64,000 bases of DNA, taken from assembly GCA_025963635.1 (NCBI GenBank), contig JAOQAK010000052.1:248001-312000 (forward strand), written 5' to 3'. Position numbers and translations under genes: made by a program. Shown piece by piece: positions 35,812 through 45,220 of this stretch. Positions within the stretch are counted from its first letter, which is position 1. Each line of letters opens with the position of its first letter. The notes beneath the pieces were generated by a model that was given only the letters and a program-made list of their open reading frames with translations, was not told the origin of the DNA and did not search any database. The stretch comes from Ferruginibacter sp. Its GTDB lineage: Bacteria > Bacteroidota > Bacteroidia > Chitinophagales > Chitinophagaceae.

Positions 35812-38793
35812 ATGAAGCAATATTTTCTGGCAGCACTATTACTTTTAAATTTTTTTGGTGCCTCCTCACAAAGCAAAAAACCATTAGACCATTCGGTGTA
35901 CGACGGATGGAAAAGTATTGGCGAAAGAATGATCAGTAATGATGGAAAGTACATCGTTTATGCAGTGAACCCACAGGAAGGAGATGGGGAACTGGTGATC
36001 CAAAACATCGCTACCAAATACAAGAAAGTAATTAGCCGTGGCAGCGGAGCTGTTATTAGTAAAGATAGCCGGTTTGTTTTTTTAACAATTAAACCAGTCT
36101 TCCAGGAAACACGCCAGGCAAAAATTAAAAAGAAAAAGGCGGAGGAAATGCCGAAAGACAGCCTGGGCATTGTTGAATTGGGGAAAGACAGCATCATAAA
36201 AATTGCAAGAATAAAATCTTTTAAGATGCCGGAGAAAGCCGCTGGCTTTATAGCCTGGCATCTTGAAAAGCCTTTACCGGATACCAGCAAAAAGAAACAG
36301 GTGGCTGATTCTTTCAAAAAGAAAATGGATATGCTGGTTAAGCTAGCAGATTCAGTGATCAGGAAATCAATTGATTCTATCAATGGGAAGATCGAAAAGG
36401 AAGAAGTGATCGCAGTAGCGCAGAAGGCAGCGAAAGAAATTATACAGAAAGGTTTAGATGATGAGACAGCCAGCCAGGGATTGAATGATGCTGAAGGAGA
36501 TGAGTCGGCCGCAGCAGGAGTTACTGAGGGTACAGATCTGGTTGTAAGAAAGTTGAATGGCTCCGGTGAACGAACTTTTAAGCTGGTGAGCGAATATTAT
36601 TTTAACAAAAAAGGCACCCGGTTATTGGTTGAAACTACCAAAAATGCAAAAGATTCTTCAGGTAAAGCCATGGTATTGTTATATGATTTGATATCGGAGA
36701 AAGTGGATACGGTAATGAAGGGCTGCAATGATTGTAAGAATTATGCAATGGATGAAGATGGAAACCAGCTTGCTTTTGTTGCGGAAAGAGACAGCAGCAC
36801 GAAGGCATTGCAGAAATTGTATAAGCTCTGGTATTACCATCCGGGGCAGGATAGTGCCATTTTGCTGGCGGATAAAAATACGGAAGGTATGGCGTTAGGT
36901 TCTACCGTTAGTGAGCATGGAAACATCGTTTTTAGTAAAGATGGGAAGAAATTATTTTTTGGAGTAGCTGCCATCAAGCCTCCGAAGGATACGATGTTAG
37001 TGGATTTTGAACTGGCCCGCCTGGATATATGGCATTACAACGACGACTATCTTCAGCCTCAGCAATTGAAGCAACTTGATCTTGAATTAAAGCGAAGCTA
37101 CCTGGCAGTAACGTTGCCCGGTACTAATAAGATCGTTCAATTGGGAGATGCGAATGCTGAAAATATAACGCTGGTAAATGAAGGCAATGCAGATTTTGTG
37201 TTGGCCAACACCACCAAGGGCAACAGGATCGCATCACAATGGACCGGGCAAAGCATGCAAACCGGTTATCTTATCAGTACTGCCACTGGATTGAAAAAGC
37301 TGGTTAAAAGAAATGAAATGGCATTCATGCTGGCTTCTCCGCAAGGGAAATTTGTTTACTGGTATGAACCGGCGGCGAAAAATTATTTCACTTATGAAGC
37401 AACAACAGGCATAATTAGGAATGTGACTCAAAAAATTACCCTTCCTCTTTATGATACCGACAATGATGTACCCGATTATCCCCGTTCAGCCGGCATTACC
37501 GGGTGGACAGCCGATGACCGGTACTTACTTGTAAACGATGAATATGATATTTGGCAGGTTGATCCCGCGGGCGTTGAATCTCCTAAAAATATTACCAATG
37601 GTTTTGGAAGAAAAAACCACACCAGTTTTGATTATGTAAAAACTGATAATGAGAAAAGATATATCGGGGCAGGGGAAACCGTGTTGCTGAAATCGTTTAA
37701 TAAACAGGACAAGTATGCAGGTTATTTCACAAAAAAGGTAAATGAAGTGGCTGATCCTTTACTGATCACGAAAGGGCCCTATAGTTTTATTGGACCTTTA
37801 AAAGCCGACAGCGCTGAACAATTTATCTTACAGCGTGCTAACATCAACGGGAGTGAGTTATTTGCCGGTTCGGATTTGAATCACCTGACACAGCTTACGG
37901 ATATCGCCAGCCAGCAAACCGATTATAACTGGCTTACCGTTGAACTGGTAAAATGGAAAATGTTTGATGGGAAAATGAGTGAAGGTTTGTTATACAAGCC
38001 AGCCAATTTTGACCCGCTGAAAAAATATCCCATCATCTTTTATTTTTATGAACGCAATACGGATGGATTGTATAATTACAGGCCTCCGGCCCCGAGTGCT
38101 TCTACCGTGAATGTGCCTTATTTTGTAAGTAATGGCTACCTGGTTTTTGATCCCAATATTTATTACAAAACCGGCCAGCCCGGGCCCAGCGCTTACAATA
38201 GTGTGGTAAGTGCAGCAAAATTTTTATCAAAAAAGCCCTGGGTTGATAGTACAAGAATGGCTTTGCAAGGGCAAAGCTGGGGTGGCTACCAGATCGCATA
38301 TCTTATCACCAAAACCAATATTTTTAGGGCGGCGGGAGCCGGTGCACCCGTTGCCAATATGACAAGCGCTTATGGTGGTATTAGGTGGGGGCCCGGGGTC
38401 AACAGGCAATTTCAATACGAAAAAACACAGAGCAGGATTGGGGCTACTTTGTGGGAACGGCCGGACCTATATATCAAAAACTCGCCTTTATTTGCTGCTG
38501 ATAAAATAACTACGCCATTATTGATGACGCACAATGATGCAGACGACGCAGTGCCCTGGTACCAGGGTATTGAATTTTTTACTGCTTTGCGCAGGCTGAA
38601 TAAAAAAGTATGGATGCTGCAATATAATGGAGAAGCGCATAATTTATTGGAACGCAGAAATCGCAAAGATCTTTCGATAAGACTCGCACAATTTTTTGAT
38701 TATTATTTAAAAGATGCACCTCCGGCAAAATGGATAAAAGATGGTTTACCCGCCACCGAAAAAGGAAAAGATTGGGGCTTGAAAGTGGAATAA
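35812..38793 (+). CDS. S9 family serine peptidase (prolyl oligopeptidase type)
   Basis: A 993-residue exported peptidase with signal peptide MKQYFLAALLLLNFFGASSQ. The N-terminal two-thirds look like a beta-propeller, interrupted near residues 100-240 by a charged Lys/Glu/Asp-rich, probably helical segment. The C-terminal alpha/beta-hydrolase domain has the nucleophile Ser822 in GQSWGGYQ, the Asp in MTHNDADDAVPWYQG and the His in NGEAHNL, so the triad is complete. Family members cleave peptides in the periplasm. The charged insertion is unusual in length but has intact frame. Confidence 0.92.
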   Translation: MKQYFLAALLLLNFFGASSQSKKPLDHSVYDGWKSIGERMISNDGKYIVYAVNPQEGDGELVIQNIATKYKKVISRGSGAVISKDSRFVFLTIKPVFQETRQAKIKKKKAEEMPKDSLGIVELGKDSIIKIARIKSFKMPEKAAGFIAWHLEKPLPDTSKKKQVADSFKKKMDMLVKLADSVIRKSIDSINGKIEKEEVIAVAQKAAKEIIQKGLDDETASQGLNDAEGDESAAAGVTEGTDLVVRKLNGSGERTFKLVSEYYFNKKGTRLLVETTKNAKDSSGKAMVLLYDLISEKVDTVMKGCNDCKNYAMDEDGNQLAFVAERDSSTKALQKLYKLWYYHPGQDSAILLADKNTEGMALGSTVSEHGNIVFSKDGKKLFFGVAAIKPPKDTMLVDFELARLDIWHYNDDYLQPQQLKQLDLELKRSYLAVTLPGTNKIVQLGDANAENITLVNEGNADFVLANTTKGNRIASQWTGQSMQTGYLISTATGLKKLVKRNEMAFMLASPQGKFVYWYEPAAKNYFTYEATTGIIRNVTQKITLPLYDTDNDVPDYPRSAGITGWTADDRYLLVNDEYDIWQVDPAGVESPKNITNGFGRKNHTSFDYVKTDNEKRYIGAGETVLLKSFNKQDKYAGYFTKKVNEVADPLLITKGPYSFIGPLKADSAEQFILQRANINGSELFAGSDLNHLTQLTDIASQQTDYNWLTVELVKWKMFDGKMSEGLLYKPANFDPLKKYPIIFYFYERNTDGLYNYRPPAPSASTVNVPYFVSNGYLVFDPNIYYKTGQPGPSAYNSVVSAAKFLSKKPWVDSTRMALQGQSWGGYQIAYLITKTNIFRAAGAGAPVANMTSAYGGIRWGPGVNRQFQYEKTQSRIGATLWERPDLYIKNSPLFAADKITTPLLMTHNDADDAVPWYQGIEFFTALRRLNKKVWMLQYNGEAHNLLERRNRKDLSIRLAQFFDYYLKDAPPAKWIKDGLPATEKGKDWGLKVE

Positions 38794-38820
38794 TATTGTA
38801 GCCTATCTCGTCAACACTTG

Positions 38821-38858
38821 AATAAAAAAGCACCGGAATTAAGCGGTGCTTTTTTATT
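38821..38858. terminator. Bidirectional intrinsic terminator
   Basis: AATAAAAAAGCACCG (38821-38835) and CGGTGCTTTTTTATT (38844-38858) are exact reverse complements around an 8-base loop. It sits between the convergent S9 peptidase and MsrBA genes. Confidence 0.9.
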
Positions 38859-38879
38859 TACTGCAATATATTTTGTTTT

Positions 38880-39953
38880 TTATTTTAACAGCTTTTCTGG
38901 CTTGAATAATTCCGGAACCGCTTTTTGGGTTCTTTTTATACGCGGAATAGATTCAACCTGTACATAAGTTTCATTGGGATTATGTTGTATGTAGTTCTGG
39001 TGATAATCTTCTGCCTGCCAAAATTTTGTATAGGGGATTACCTGCGCTGCAATCGGTTTTGAATATGCACCGGATTTGTTTAGTTGTGCAATGTAATCTT
39101 CTATTGCCTGTTTTTCTGCATCATTACGATAAAAGGCGATCGAGCGGTATTGTTTGCCTTTGTCCGGCCCCTGCCCATTTACCTGGGTAGGATCCTGCGA
39201 AGCAAAAAACACCTTTAACAGCGAGGGAAAACTAACTTGAGTTGAATCATAATATATTTCAACAGATTCTGCATGCCCGGTGGCGCCGCTTCCTACCTGT
39301 TCATAAGTTGGGTTTTCTTCATTGCCACCTGCATACCCAGAGATTACTTCCCTTACACCCTTTACACCTTCAAAAACGGCTTCTTCGCACCAGAAGCATC
39401 CTGCGGCAAAAGTGGCTTTACTTAGTTTTTGATTGATATCTTCTTTTTGAAACTGCAAGGCTACTCCGTCCATGCAGTACCGTAAACCTGTTGGTTTTGG
39501 ACCGTCCCTGAAAACATGCCCCAGGTGGGCACCACAGCGCTGGCAGGAAATCTCATCCCTGCTTGTCCCTTCAGAATTGTCAACCGATACGTTTACACTT
39601 TTACCGGAATAAGGCGCATAAAAACTCGGCCAGCCAGTGCCTGAATCAAACTTGGTAGCCGAGCTAAACAGTGGATTTTTACAGCTCACACAATAATAAA
39701 TACCCGTGTCTTTATTGTGTTCATATTCACTTGAAAATGGTTTTTCAGTGCCCTGTTCACGGGTGATATTGTACTGTTCGGGCGTGAGCAGTTTTTTCCA
39801 TTCAGCATTGGTTTTTACCACGCTTGTTGTCCAGCTTGTATCGGGGATAAGATTGTCTGTAAGGGCTGATCCTGCAGCATTGGAATTCTTTGATGACTGG
39901 GTACAACCAAAGATTGTAAGCGCAGCAAACAAAAGGAAGAATATTTTTTTCAT
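38880..39953 (-). CDS. msrBA: MsrB-MsrA fusion methionine sulfoxide reductase, lipoprotein
   Basis: Repairs both R- and S-methionine sulfoxide. I place the start at the ATG at 39953 (MKKIFFLLFAALTIFGCTQS), which gives a lipoprotein signal with lipobox IFGC. A longer frame to 40034 is unlikely. The N-terminal MsrB domain has the Zn CxxC pairs (CVSCKNPLF and CQRCGAHLGHVF) and catalytic Cys in LRYCMDGVAL. The C-terminal MsrA domain has the catalytic motif AAGCFWCEEAVF and GHAESVEIYYD. The lipoprotein signal places the enzyme outside the cytoplasm, as for other secreted MsrBA repair proteins. Confidence 0.95.
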   Translation of the reverse strand: MKKIFFLLFAALTIFGCTQSSKNSNAAGSALTDNLIPDTSWTTSVVKTNAEWKKLLTPEQYNITREQGTEKPFSSEYEHNKDTGIYYCVSCKNPLFSSATKFDSGTGWPSFYAPYSGKSVNVSVDNSEGTSRDEISCQRCGAHLGHVFRDGPKPTGLRYCMDGVALQFQKEDINQKLSKATFAAGCFWCEEAVFEGVKGVREVISGYAGGNEENPTYEQVGSGATGHAESVEIYYDSTQVSFPSLLKVFFASQDPTQVNGQGPDKGKQYRSIAFYRNDAEKQAIEDYIAQLNKSGAYSKPIAAQVIPYTKFWQAEDYHQNYIQHNPNETYVQVESIPRIKRTQKAVPELFKPEKLLK

Positions 39954-40163
39954 TTTTAAAGATATAAGTAATTTTTTAGTTTTATTGACAGGTGCACGAC
40001 ATAATATACGTGCTCGTTGTGTGGCAGGTTGCAAAGAAATGTGAAAGCTTTGTTAGGGTTGAATGTTTTGGTAATATTCCGCAGTCAAATGGAGACGGTG
40101 TCAGCAAAAGGTCTACAAGAATTAAAGGAAAGTGACACATTGATCATATTGTGTCCAACATGT

Positions 40164-40547
40164 TTACCAAAGTAAAGGAACCTTGTAATCTTCAAAAATT
40201 TTATCTTTTGAAATAATTGTCAGCTTGTTAGTAAGACTTTGTGAAATAATGACCCTGTCGAATGGATCCCGGTGATGAAATGGTAAGCCTGATAATAAGG
40301 ATGTGTCATCAAAGGCTATTGGTAAAATTTGAAAGCCGTTGATCTTTATTTGTTCTGCAAGGTTAGCAAATGGGACGCTTAACTGAAGTTTCCCTAAACT
40401 TATTTTTATGGCTATTTCCTATAAACTTGCAATACTTATGAAGTTGATTACGTCCGTCTGTTCTATAGAGCCTCTTGCTTTTTCGGACAATTCGCTATCT
40501 CCGTTCAAAAACCAAATGAATGCATGCGTATCAATAAGGTTATTCAT
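40164..40547 (-). pseudogene. VapC-like PIN-domain toxin, interrupted by one nonsense codon
   Basis: Translating from the ATG at 40547, which overlaps the antitoxin stop (TAATG), gives a 127-codon PIN-domain toxin with one in-frame TAG at codon 43 (40421-40419). Around it the protein reads FISIASL-stop-EIAIKISLGKLQL. VapC relatives usually have SLWEIAIK here, so the stop looks like TGG to TAG. All four acidic positions of the PIN active site remain (Asp6, Glu44, Asp94 or Asp97, Asp115) and the frame then runs to a normal stop. The decay looks recent. A sequencing error, or read-through, are alternatives. Confidence 0.8.
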
Positions 40548-40762
40548 TAGTTCATATAATCTTTAAAATCGTTCAAGGGTTCATCGACATCAATATTCAT
40601 TTTAAACATTCCTTTTGCACTACCAAATACCGGAGTTGGCCGCTCTGTATTTTCATTTTTCTTTTCAGCTTTGCTTAGCAGAAAATCAATAAAATCTGCA
40701 ACTTCAGACCTTAAATTTTCAGGCAAAGTTTCCAGTTTAATATGTAATTGCTCATTGCTCAT
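40547..40762 (-). CDS. DUF2281/VapB-like antitoxin
   Basis: A 71-residue protein. The N-terminal half (LETLPENLRSEVADFIDFLLSK) is the DUF2281 signature found in antitoxins partnered with PIN toxins. The C-terminal tail is acidic and extended (MNIDVDEPLNDFKDYMN), as expected for the toxin-binding arm. It is translationally coupled to the toxin frame by TAATG. With the toxin interrupted, the antitoxin may be a remnant or may protect against related toxins. Confidence 0.85.
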   Translation of the reverse strand: MSNEQLHIKLETLPENLRSEVADFIDFLLSKAEKKNENTERPTPVFGSAKGMFKMNIDVDEPLNDFKDYMN

Positions 40763-40847
40763 GTATGAGTTTTAAACAAATTTAAACAAAAAACAATTGA
40801 ATCATCTTCAATTTTCCGGGCTAATTCTATCAATTCCTTTCCTGTCC

Positions 40848-41600
40848 TTAATGTCTTTTTTTAATCAAGTCTAGCACACCATTTATAAAAGTGAGGGGAT
40901 GAATTGGGTTTCCGGGAACGTACAGATCAATGATATATTTGGATAAAAAGCTCCGGTCGATTGCCGGGCCTCCTTCGAATATCCCGCCGCTGATAGCGTC
41001 TGTTCCTGCCAGTATAATGATCTTAGGTTGAGGAATCGCATCGTAGCAAATTTGTAATGGCAGGGCCATGTTTTTAGTGATCGGTCCTGTAATTACAATG
41101 CCATCCGCATGACGGGGAGAGGCAACAAAATCTATCCCGAAACGCCCCATATCAAAGTTTACATTACTACAGGCATTTAATTCCAGTTCACAACTATTAT
41201 CACCTCCTGCAGACACCTGTCGCAGTTTTAATGATCCGCCAAAATATTGATGAATTTCTTTCCGGATCAGCATCGGGTTCAGTTCTATTGGCTGGCCCTG
41301 TCCTTCGGGTATGATTAGCTGACGCCGCTCATTGGTGGCAATTTTATAATCCGTTGTAAATTTTATTTTACCTGGAAATGCAAACGCACATTCGCCGCAA
41401 AAAATACATTTCCCCAGGTCAATAGCCAATGGGCCGGATAAAATGGCATTGGTTGGACACAGATCCATCAATTCATTTTCATCGACCGGTTCATTGCTGA
41501 TGACCGGTCTGCCCCTGAAGATGCCCGGCACCTGCGCCCTCGTAATATCAGGAATATATTGTTTGCCCTGGTGAAACAGTATCTTAAGATTGTTTAACAT
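40848..41600 (-). CDS. Ferredoxin/NuoB-like small subunit of an Ehr-type complex
   Basis: A 250-residue fusion of a ferredoxin-like N-terminus with a NuoB/HycG-type domain. The NuoB-like part has FGIDFVASPRHADGIVITGPITKNMA and VPGNPIHP, clearly homologous to complex I and hydrogenase small subunits. Three of the four proximal [4Fe-4S] ligands are replaced: Asp134, Asp201 (GTD for GSC) and Asn231 (VPGN for VPGC). Only Cys137 remains. In the ferredoxin part, Cys65, Cys68 and Cys71 (CIFCGEC) plus Cys48 (CPTNAI) are kept, the set that ligates one of the two clusters of a 2[4Fe-4S] ferredoxin. The other set is absent (Phe75 replaces its Cys). Last gene of the operon. Confidence 0.82.
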   Translation of the reverse strand: MLNNLKILFHQGKQYIPDITRAQVPGIFRGRPVISNEPVDENELMDLCPTNAILSGPLAIDLGKCIFCGECAFAFPGKIKFTTDYKIATNERRQLIIPEGQGQPIELNPMLIRKEIHQYFGGSLKLRQVSAGGDNSCELELNACSNVNFDMGRFGIDFVASPRHADGIVITGPITKNMALPLQICYDAIPQPKIIILAGTDAISGGIFEGGPAIDRSFLSKYIIDLYVPGNPIHPLTFINGVLDLIKKRH

Positions 41601-41616
41601 TTTGAAAAGCTTTTAT

Positions 41617-43116
41617 TTACAGATCATGACCACAATACGACAGGTCGAAACTTTTATTACTAATGGGGAAATCAGAAATCTCATTATTACGCACTGCCAT
41701 TGCCAACGCAAGCCAGTTATGGAACGAGGGATCCTTGATTTTATAGTAAATCAATTCGCCGTTATCGCCCGTGATGGCACAATGGCAAATTTCGCCCCTC
41801 CATCCTTCAACCAAAGAAATAGTAAAAGAACCAGCCCCGGGAGAAGATAAAGAAGATCGATCATTCCTTTCAGCCGGGATTTCCTCCAATAATTTCCTGA
41901 TGTACCGGATCGATTTCCTGATCTCTTCCTTTCTGATTTGCGCTCTCGAATAAACATCCCCGTGGTGCTTGATAATGGGCTGATGATCGAATGCCCAATA
42001 TAGATCATGCGGATGGGATGACCTTATATCTCTGCTCACACCACTCATCCTTGCGCACATGCCCACGGTGCCCAATGTGGTAGCCAATTGTTGCGTGATA
42101 ACACCTGTTTTTTCAAAGCGCGCCAATGCGCTGGATAAACTGAATAATTCCTCACAGATCTCTTCAAAATCTTTTTCAAAATCATTCAATACGTTATTGA
42201 GCCCGGCCTTTAGCGCTGGAGTAAATGGGAAATTCGTTTTACCCGCTCTTATCAATCCTTTGGCCAGCCTGTTGCCACACCATGTTTGAAAGAAGTTGAT
42301 GATGGGCGTTCTTAGTCTTCCAAATACTGCACTTCCCAGTTGATAGGCTACATCGGTACACATGCCACTCAGGCCCCCGGTACAGATGGCGATTCTTTCG
42401 AGTTCCAATGCAAGTGTGCGGGACCATTGCAAATGTTTATCAGCCTGGAACCCGCATAGGCTTTCCCACAGGTTAACGAAGGCTACAGTATGTCCTGCGA
42501 CAGCATCACCGGAAATGCTTTCGGCCAGGGTTATCCGCTGAAGCAATTTTTTCTTTTCAACAAATAATGCTTCAATACCCCTGTGCTGGTAACCGAGTTG
42601 AATTTCAAGATGAAGGATTTGCTCGCCGTTACAAATAAAACGAAAATGCCCGGGTTCAATAATGCCGGCATGGATCGGGCCTACACCCACTTCATGCAAT
42701 TCTTCGCTATCAATTTTGAAGAAAGGGTAACCGGCAATAGAGCTATTTTTATCAAAGGCATTAAAGGGAAAGCGAACCGGTTTAAGCCAGGGATGATCTG
42801 CGTAGGCTATACCAAAATTTTCATGCAGTTCCCGTTCAAATTTTTCATAGGCAAGATGATGTTTGCTAAAGGAGGGTAGAACTTGTTGAGCTGTTACTAC
42901 ACAGGATGAAAGATGGATAAGGCCTAAATCATCATCCCCAATGCAACAGGTAAGCCTGATCTGCCCTGGTTGTGGAGATCCAAAATAATTTACACAGTGT
43001 GATGTATTGCTCTTCAATAAGGTGAAAACGTTTAGTTCAAAAAACGCAGGGTAATCCATTTCCGGAATAGAAGAAAGAGGAATGGTTTGATTATTTCTTA
43101 CACTTATATAGTTCAT
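41617..43116 (-). CDS. HycE/NuoCD-like large subunit lacking Ni-binding cysteines
   Basis: A 499-residue fusion of a NuoC-like domain (about 1-130) and a NuoD/hydrogenase large-subunit domain (VGVGPIHAGIIEPGHFRF, QLGYQHRGIEALF). In [NiFe] hydrogenases the nickel site uses CxxC near the N-terminus of this domain and DPCxxC at its C-terminus. Here the first motif reads ESISGDAVAGH, with Ser202 and Ala205 in place of Cys. The last residues read FDLSYCGHDL, where gap-free alignment puts Ser493 and Gly496 at the Cys positions and leaves a lone Cys495 one residue off. It cannot be a normal [NiFe] hydrogenase. It resembles the energy-converting-hydrogenase-related (Ehr) group. Confidence 0.85.
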   Translation of the reverse strand: MNYISVRNNQTIPLSSIPEMDYPAFFELNVFTLLKSNTSHCVNYFGSPQPGQIRLTCCIGDDDLGLIHLSSCVVTAQQVLPSFSKHHLAYEKFERELHENFGIAYADHPWLKPVRFPFNAFDKNSSIAGYPFFKIDSEELHEVGVGPIHAGIIEPGHFRFICNGEQILHLEIQLGYQHRGIEALFVEKKKLLQRITLAESISGDAVAGHTVAFVNLWESLCGFQADKHLQWSRTLALELERIAICTGGLSGMCTDVAYQLGSAVFGRLRTPIINFFQTWCGNRLAKGLIRAGKTNFPFTPALKAGLNNVLNDFEKDFEEICEELFSLSSALARFEKTGVITQQLATTLGTVGMCARMSGVSRDIRSSHPHDLYWAFDHQPIIKHHGDVYSRAQIRKEEIRKSIRYIRKLLEEIPAERNDRSSLSSPGAGSFTISLVEGWRGEICHCAITGDNGELIYYKIKDPSFHNWLALAMAVRNNEISDFPISNKSFDLSYCGHDL

Positions 43117-43117
43117 A

Positions 43118-44545
43118 TTAATGCGGTAAATTTATAATCGATTGCTGTATTAGTGTTACAAATTCCTGTGGCGGATTCAGTCCGAGCCAAACCACCAATC
43201 CAAGCAATACAAATTGTGATATTGATTCTGCCGGGTTTATTTTTTCAAGCGTATCCTCCTTAAAATCAACAGCCGGAGAAAATAATAATTTAAAAATATT
43301 TTTCCCAAACGCCCAAATGATCATTGTTAAAAAAAGCATTACCATTATCAATACCGCCAGGTGACCTGCTTCGAACAAAGAACGGAAAATCAAAAATTCA
43401 CTGATAAATAAACCGGATGGCGGCATGGCGGTTGCAAAAAAGAAACCAAGCAACATTACAAGGGATCCGGTTGGATTGTATTTAAAATAATTGCCCACAT
43501 CATAAATGCTTTTGCTTTTGTAAATGCGGTAGATCTGTCCCATTTGAAAAAAGAGACTTGATTTAACAAAAGCGTGTAAAATAATGTGTAACACCGCGGC
43601 ATAATACCCGATGCCACCGGCCGCCAGCCCGAGCATTACAATTCCCATATGCTCAATGCTCGAATACGCAAACATTCTTTTGATGTTTTTTACCTTGGTC
43701 ATGTAAACTGTTGCCACAAAAATGGAAAGTATGGCAGCGATCAGGATCACGTGGTTGGCCCAGGTGTGTAAAGGCGAATTTGCAATAACTGTATAGAACC
43801 GGAAAATGCCTACAAACCCAACATTCATCAAAACGCTTGAGAGCAGTGCACCGGCAGGAGAGGGGGCCTTATCTTTTGCATCAATGCCGGCTGTGTACAT
43901 TGGGACCAATCCAAGTTTTGCAGTAAACCCGGTGAAGATGAAAATGAAAGCCAGCCGAAGCCAGAATTGGTTGAGTTCGGGCGCTTTCTTTATTAAAACT
44001 GCAAAGGAAAGATCGTCTGTGCCTGCCTGGTGAAGTGTAAAACTTAAAAAGAGTATTCCGATGAATACCAGGGTAATGCTAATGGCGCAGACAAAGAGAT
44101 ATTTCCAGGTGCCTTCGAGTGAACGGTTATTCCTGCGGTGGTAAATTAACACGGATGCACTGAGTGTGGTAAGTTCCACAAAGATCCAGGTAACGGCTAT
44201 GTTATTGGCAAGATAAGCAGCGCTGATAGCGGTGAGCAGCATTACCATCGCAGCAAAATAAAAAGCGGTATGCCGGGCATTATCCTCCTTCGTTGATAAA
44301 TAAACATAGCTGTGATACATAGCAGGTATACTGATAATGCTTAGCGTAACCAGCAGCAAAATTCCCAGGGCATCTGCATTGAAGTAACGCAATTCAGTTG
44401 TGTTGATGTGCAGGTATTCATGCACTGTAAATGTGATTTGCAAAAGAAGGAAAGTCACCACCAGCAGGGTATTGATTACCCGCTTCCTGTTAAAAAATAA
44501 TAAGGCACTTATACTAAATGCACCTGCTAAATATACTCCTGTCAT
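43118..44545 (-). CDS. HyfF/NuoN-like proton-pumping membrane subunit
   Basis: A 475-residue Mrp-antiporter-type membrane protein with about 14 helices. The proton-channel motifs are kept: WIFVELTTLSASVLIYH with the conserved Glu and FTAKLGLVPMYTAGIDAKDKAPSPAGALLSSVLMNVG with the conserved Lys. It matches HyfF, the NuoN-like subunit of hydrogenase-4. It follows hyfE-like after 42 bp and its stop is 1 bp from the large-subunit start, so it is tightly co-transcribed. Confidence 0.88.
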   Translation of the reverse strand: MTGVYLAGAFSISALLFFNRKRVINTLLVVTFLLLQITFTVHEYLHINTTELRYFNADALGILLLVTLSIISIPAMYHSYVYLSTKEDNARHTAFYFAAMVMLLTAISAAYLANNIAVTWIFVELTTLSASVLIYHRRNNRSLEGTWKYLFVCAISITLVFIGILFLSFTLHQAGTDDLSFAVLIKKAPELNQFWLRLAFIFIFTGFTAKLGLVPMYTAGIDAKDKAPSPAGALLSSVLMNVGFVGIFRFYTVIANSPLHTWANHVILIAAILSIFVATVYMTKVKNIKRMFAYSSIEHMGIVMLGLAAGGIGYYAAVLHIILHAFVKSSLFFQMGQIYRIYKSKSIYDVGNYFKYNPTGSLVMLLGFFFATAMPPSGLFISEFLIFRSLFEAGHLAVLIMVMLFLTMIIWAFGKNIFKLLFSPAVDFKEDTLEKINPAESISQFVLLGLVVWLGLNPPQEFVTLIQQSIINLPH

Positions 44546-44587
44546 TCTCTGGTATTATTTGTACTGTGAAAGCATTCATTTTTTGAC

Positions 44588-45217
44588 TTAATCTTTTAAA
44601 CTCTTCAATTGGTCTACATCTGCATCTTTAAGTATATCGCCAATCTTATTCACGAAAATTCCCAGCAGGAATACGCTGGCAAAAATATCGAGCAGTATGC
44701 CCATGTTTACGAGCATGGGCATTTCGTTACCCACGGCAAGCGACAAAATAAAAACACCATTTTCTATCACGAGGTAACCCATCACATGAGTTATTAGTTT
44801 ATGACGGGTTACGATAATGTATAAACCGGTAAAGAGCGTGGAAAGAGCAACGACAAAATATATCTTGCTGATGCCCGAATCATCAATGGCATTGGACAAA
44901 ATAAACATTGAGATGATAATCATTGTAATGATGATCAATGATATAAAGTTGGATAAAAACGGTTCGGCATCCCGGGTGATCCGGTTCTTTTTAATGACAT
45001 AATTGAGAAATAACGGGATGGCAATCGCTTTAAAGGCAATGGTTTCCAGCAATACAAAGGCAAGGTTAAGTGCATTGATCTGGATCAGTTCAATAAAGGC
45101 AATTCCGAAGAGTATGATGCCCTGGAACACAAGTATCTTAATATAAGTGAGCAACCGGTGTGCAATGCCCAGGTATAGCAAAGAGATGGTGAATATGATT
45201 AGTAATACATTGGTCAT
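44588..45217 (-). CDS. Hydrogenase-4 component E-like membrane protein
   Basis: A 209-residue protein with about six membrane helices and the HyfE features: an N-terminal half specific to hydrogenase-4, and a NuoK-like C-terminal half (HKLITHVMGYLVIENGVFILSLAVG with the membrane Glu). It probably joins the proton-pumping arm. Its start codon is preceded immediately by a heptameric repeat array (45221-45246), so the leader sequence has been replaced by repeat DNA and translation signals may be altered. Confidence 0.85.
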   Translation of the reverse strand: MTNVLLIIFTISLLYLGIAHRLLTYIKILVFQGIILFGIAFIELIQINALNLAFVLLETIAFKAIAIPLFLNYVIKKNRITRDAEPFLSNFISLIIITMIIISMFILSNAIDDSGISKIYFVVALSTLFTGLYIIVTRHKLITHVMGYLVIENGVFILSLAVGNEMPMLVNMGILLDIFASVFLLGIFVNKIGDILKDADVDQLKSLKD

Positions 45218-45220
45218 ATC

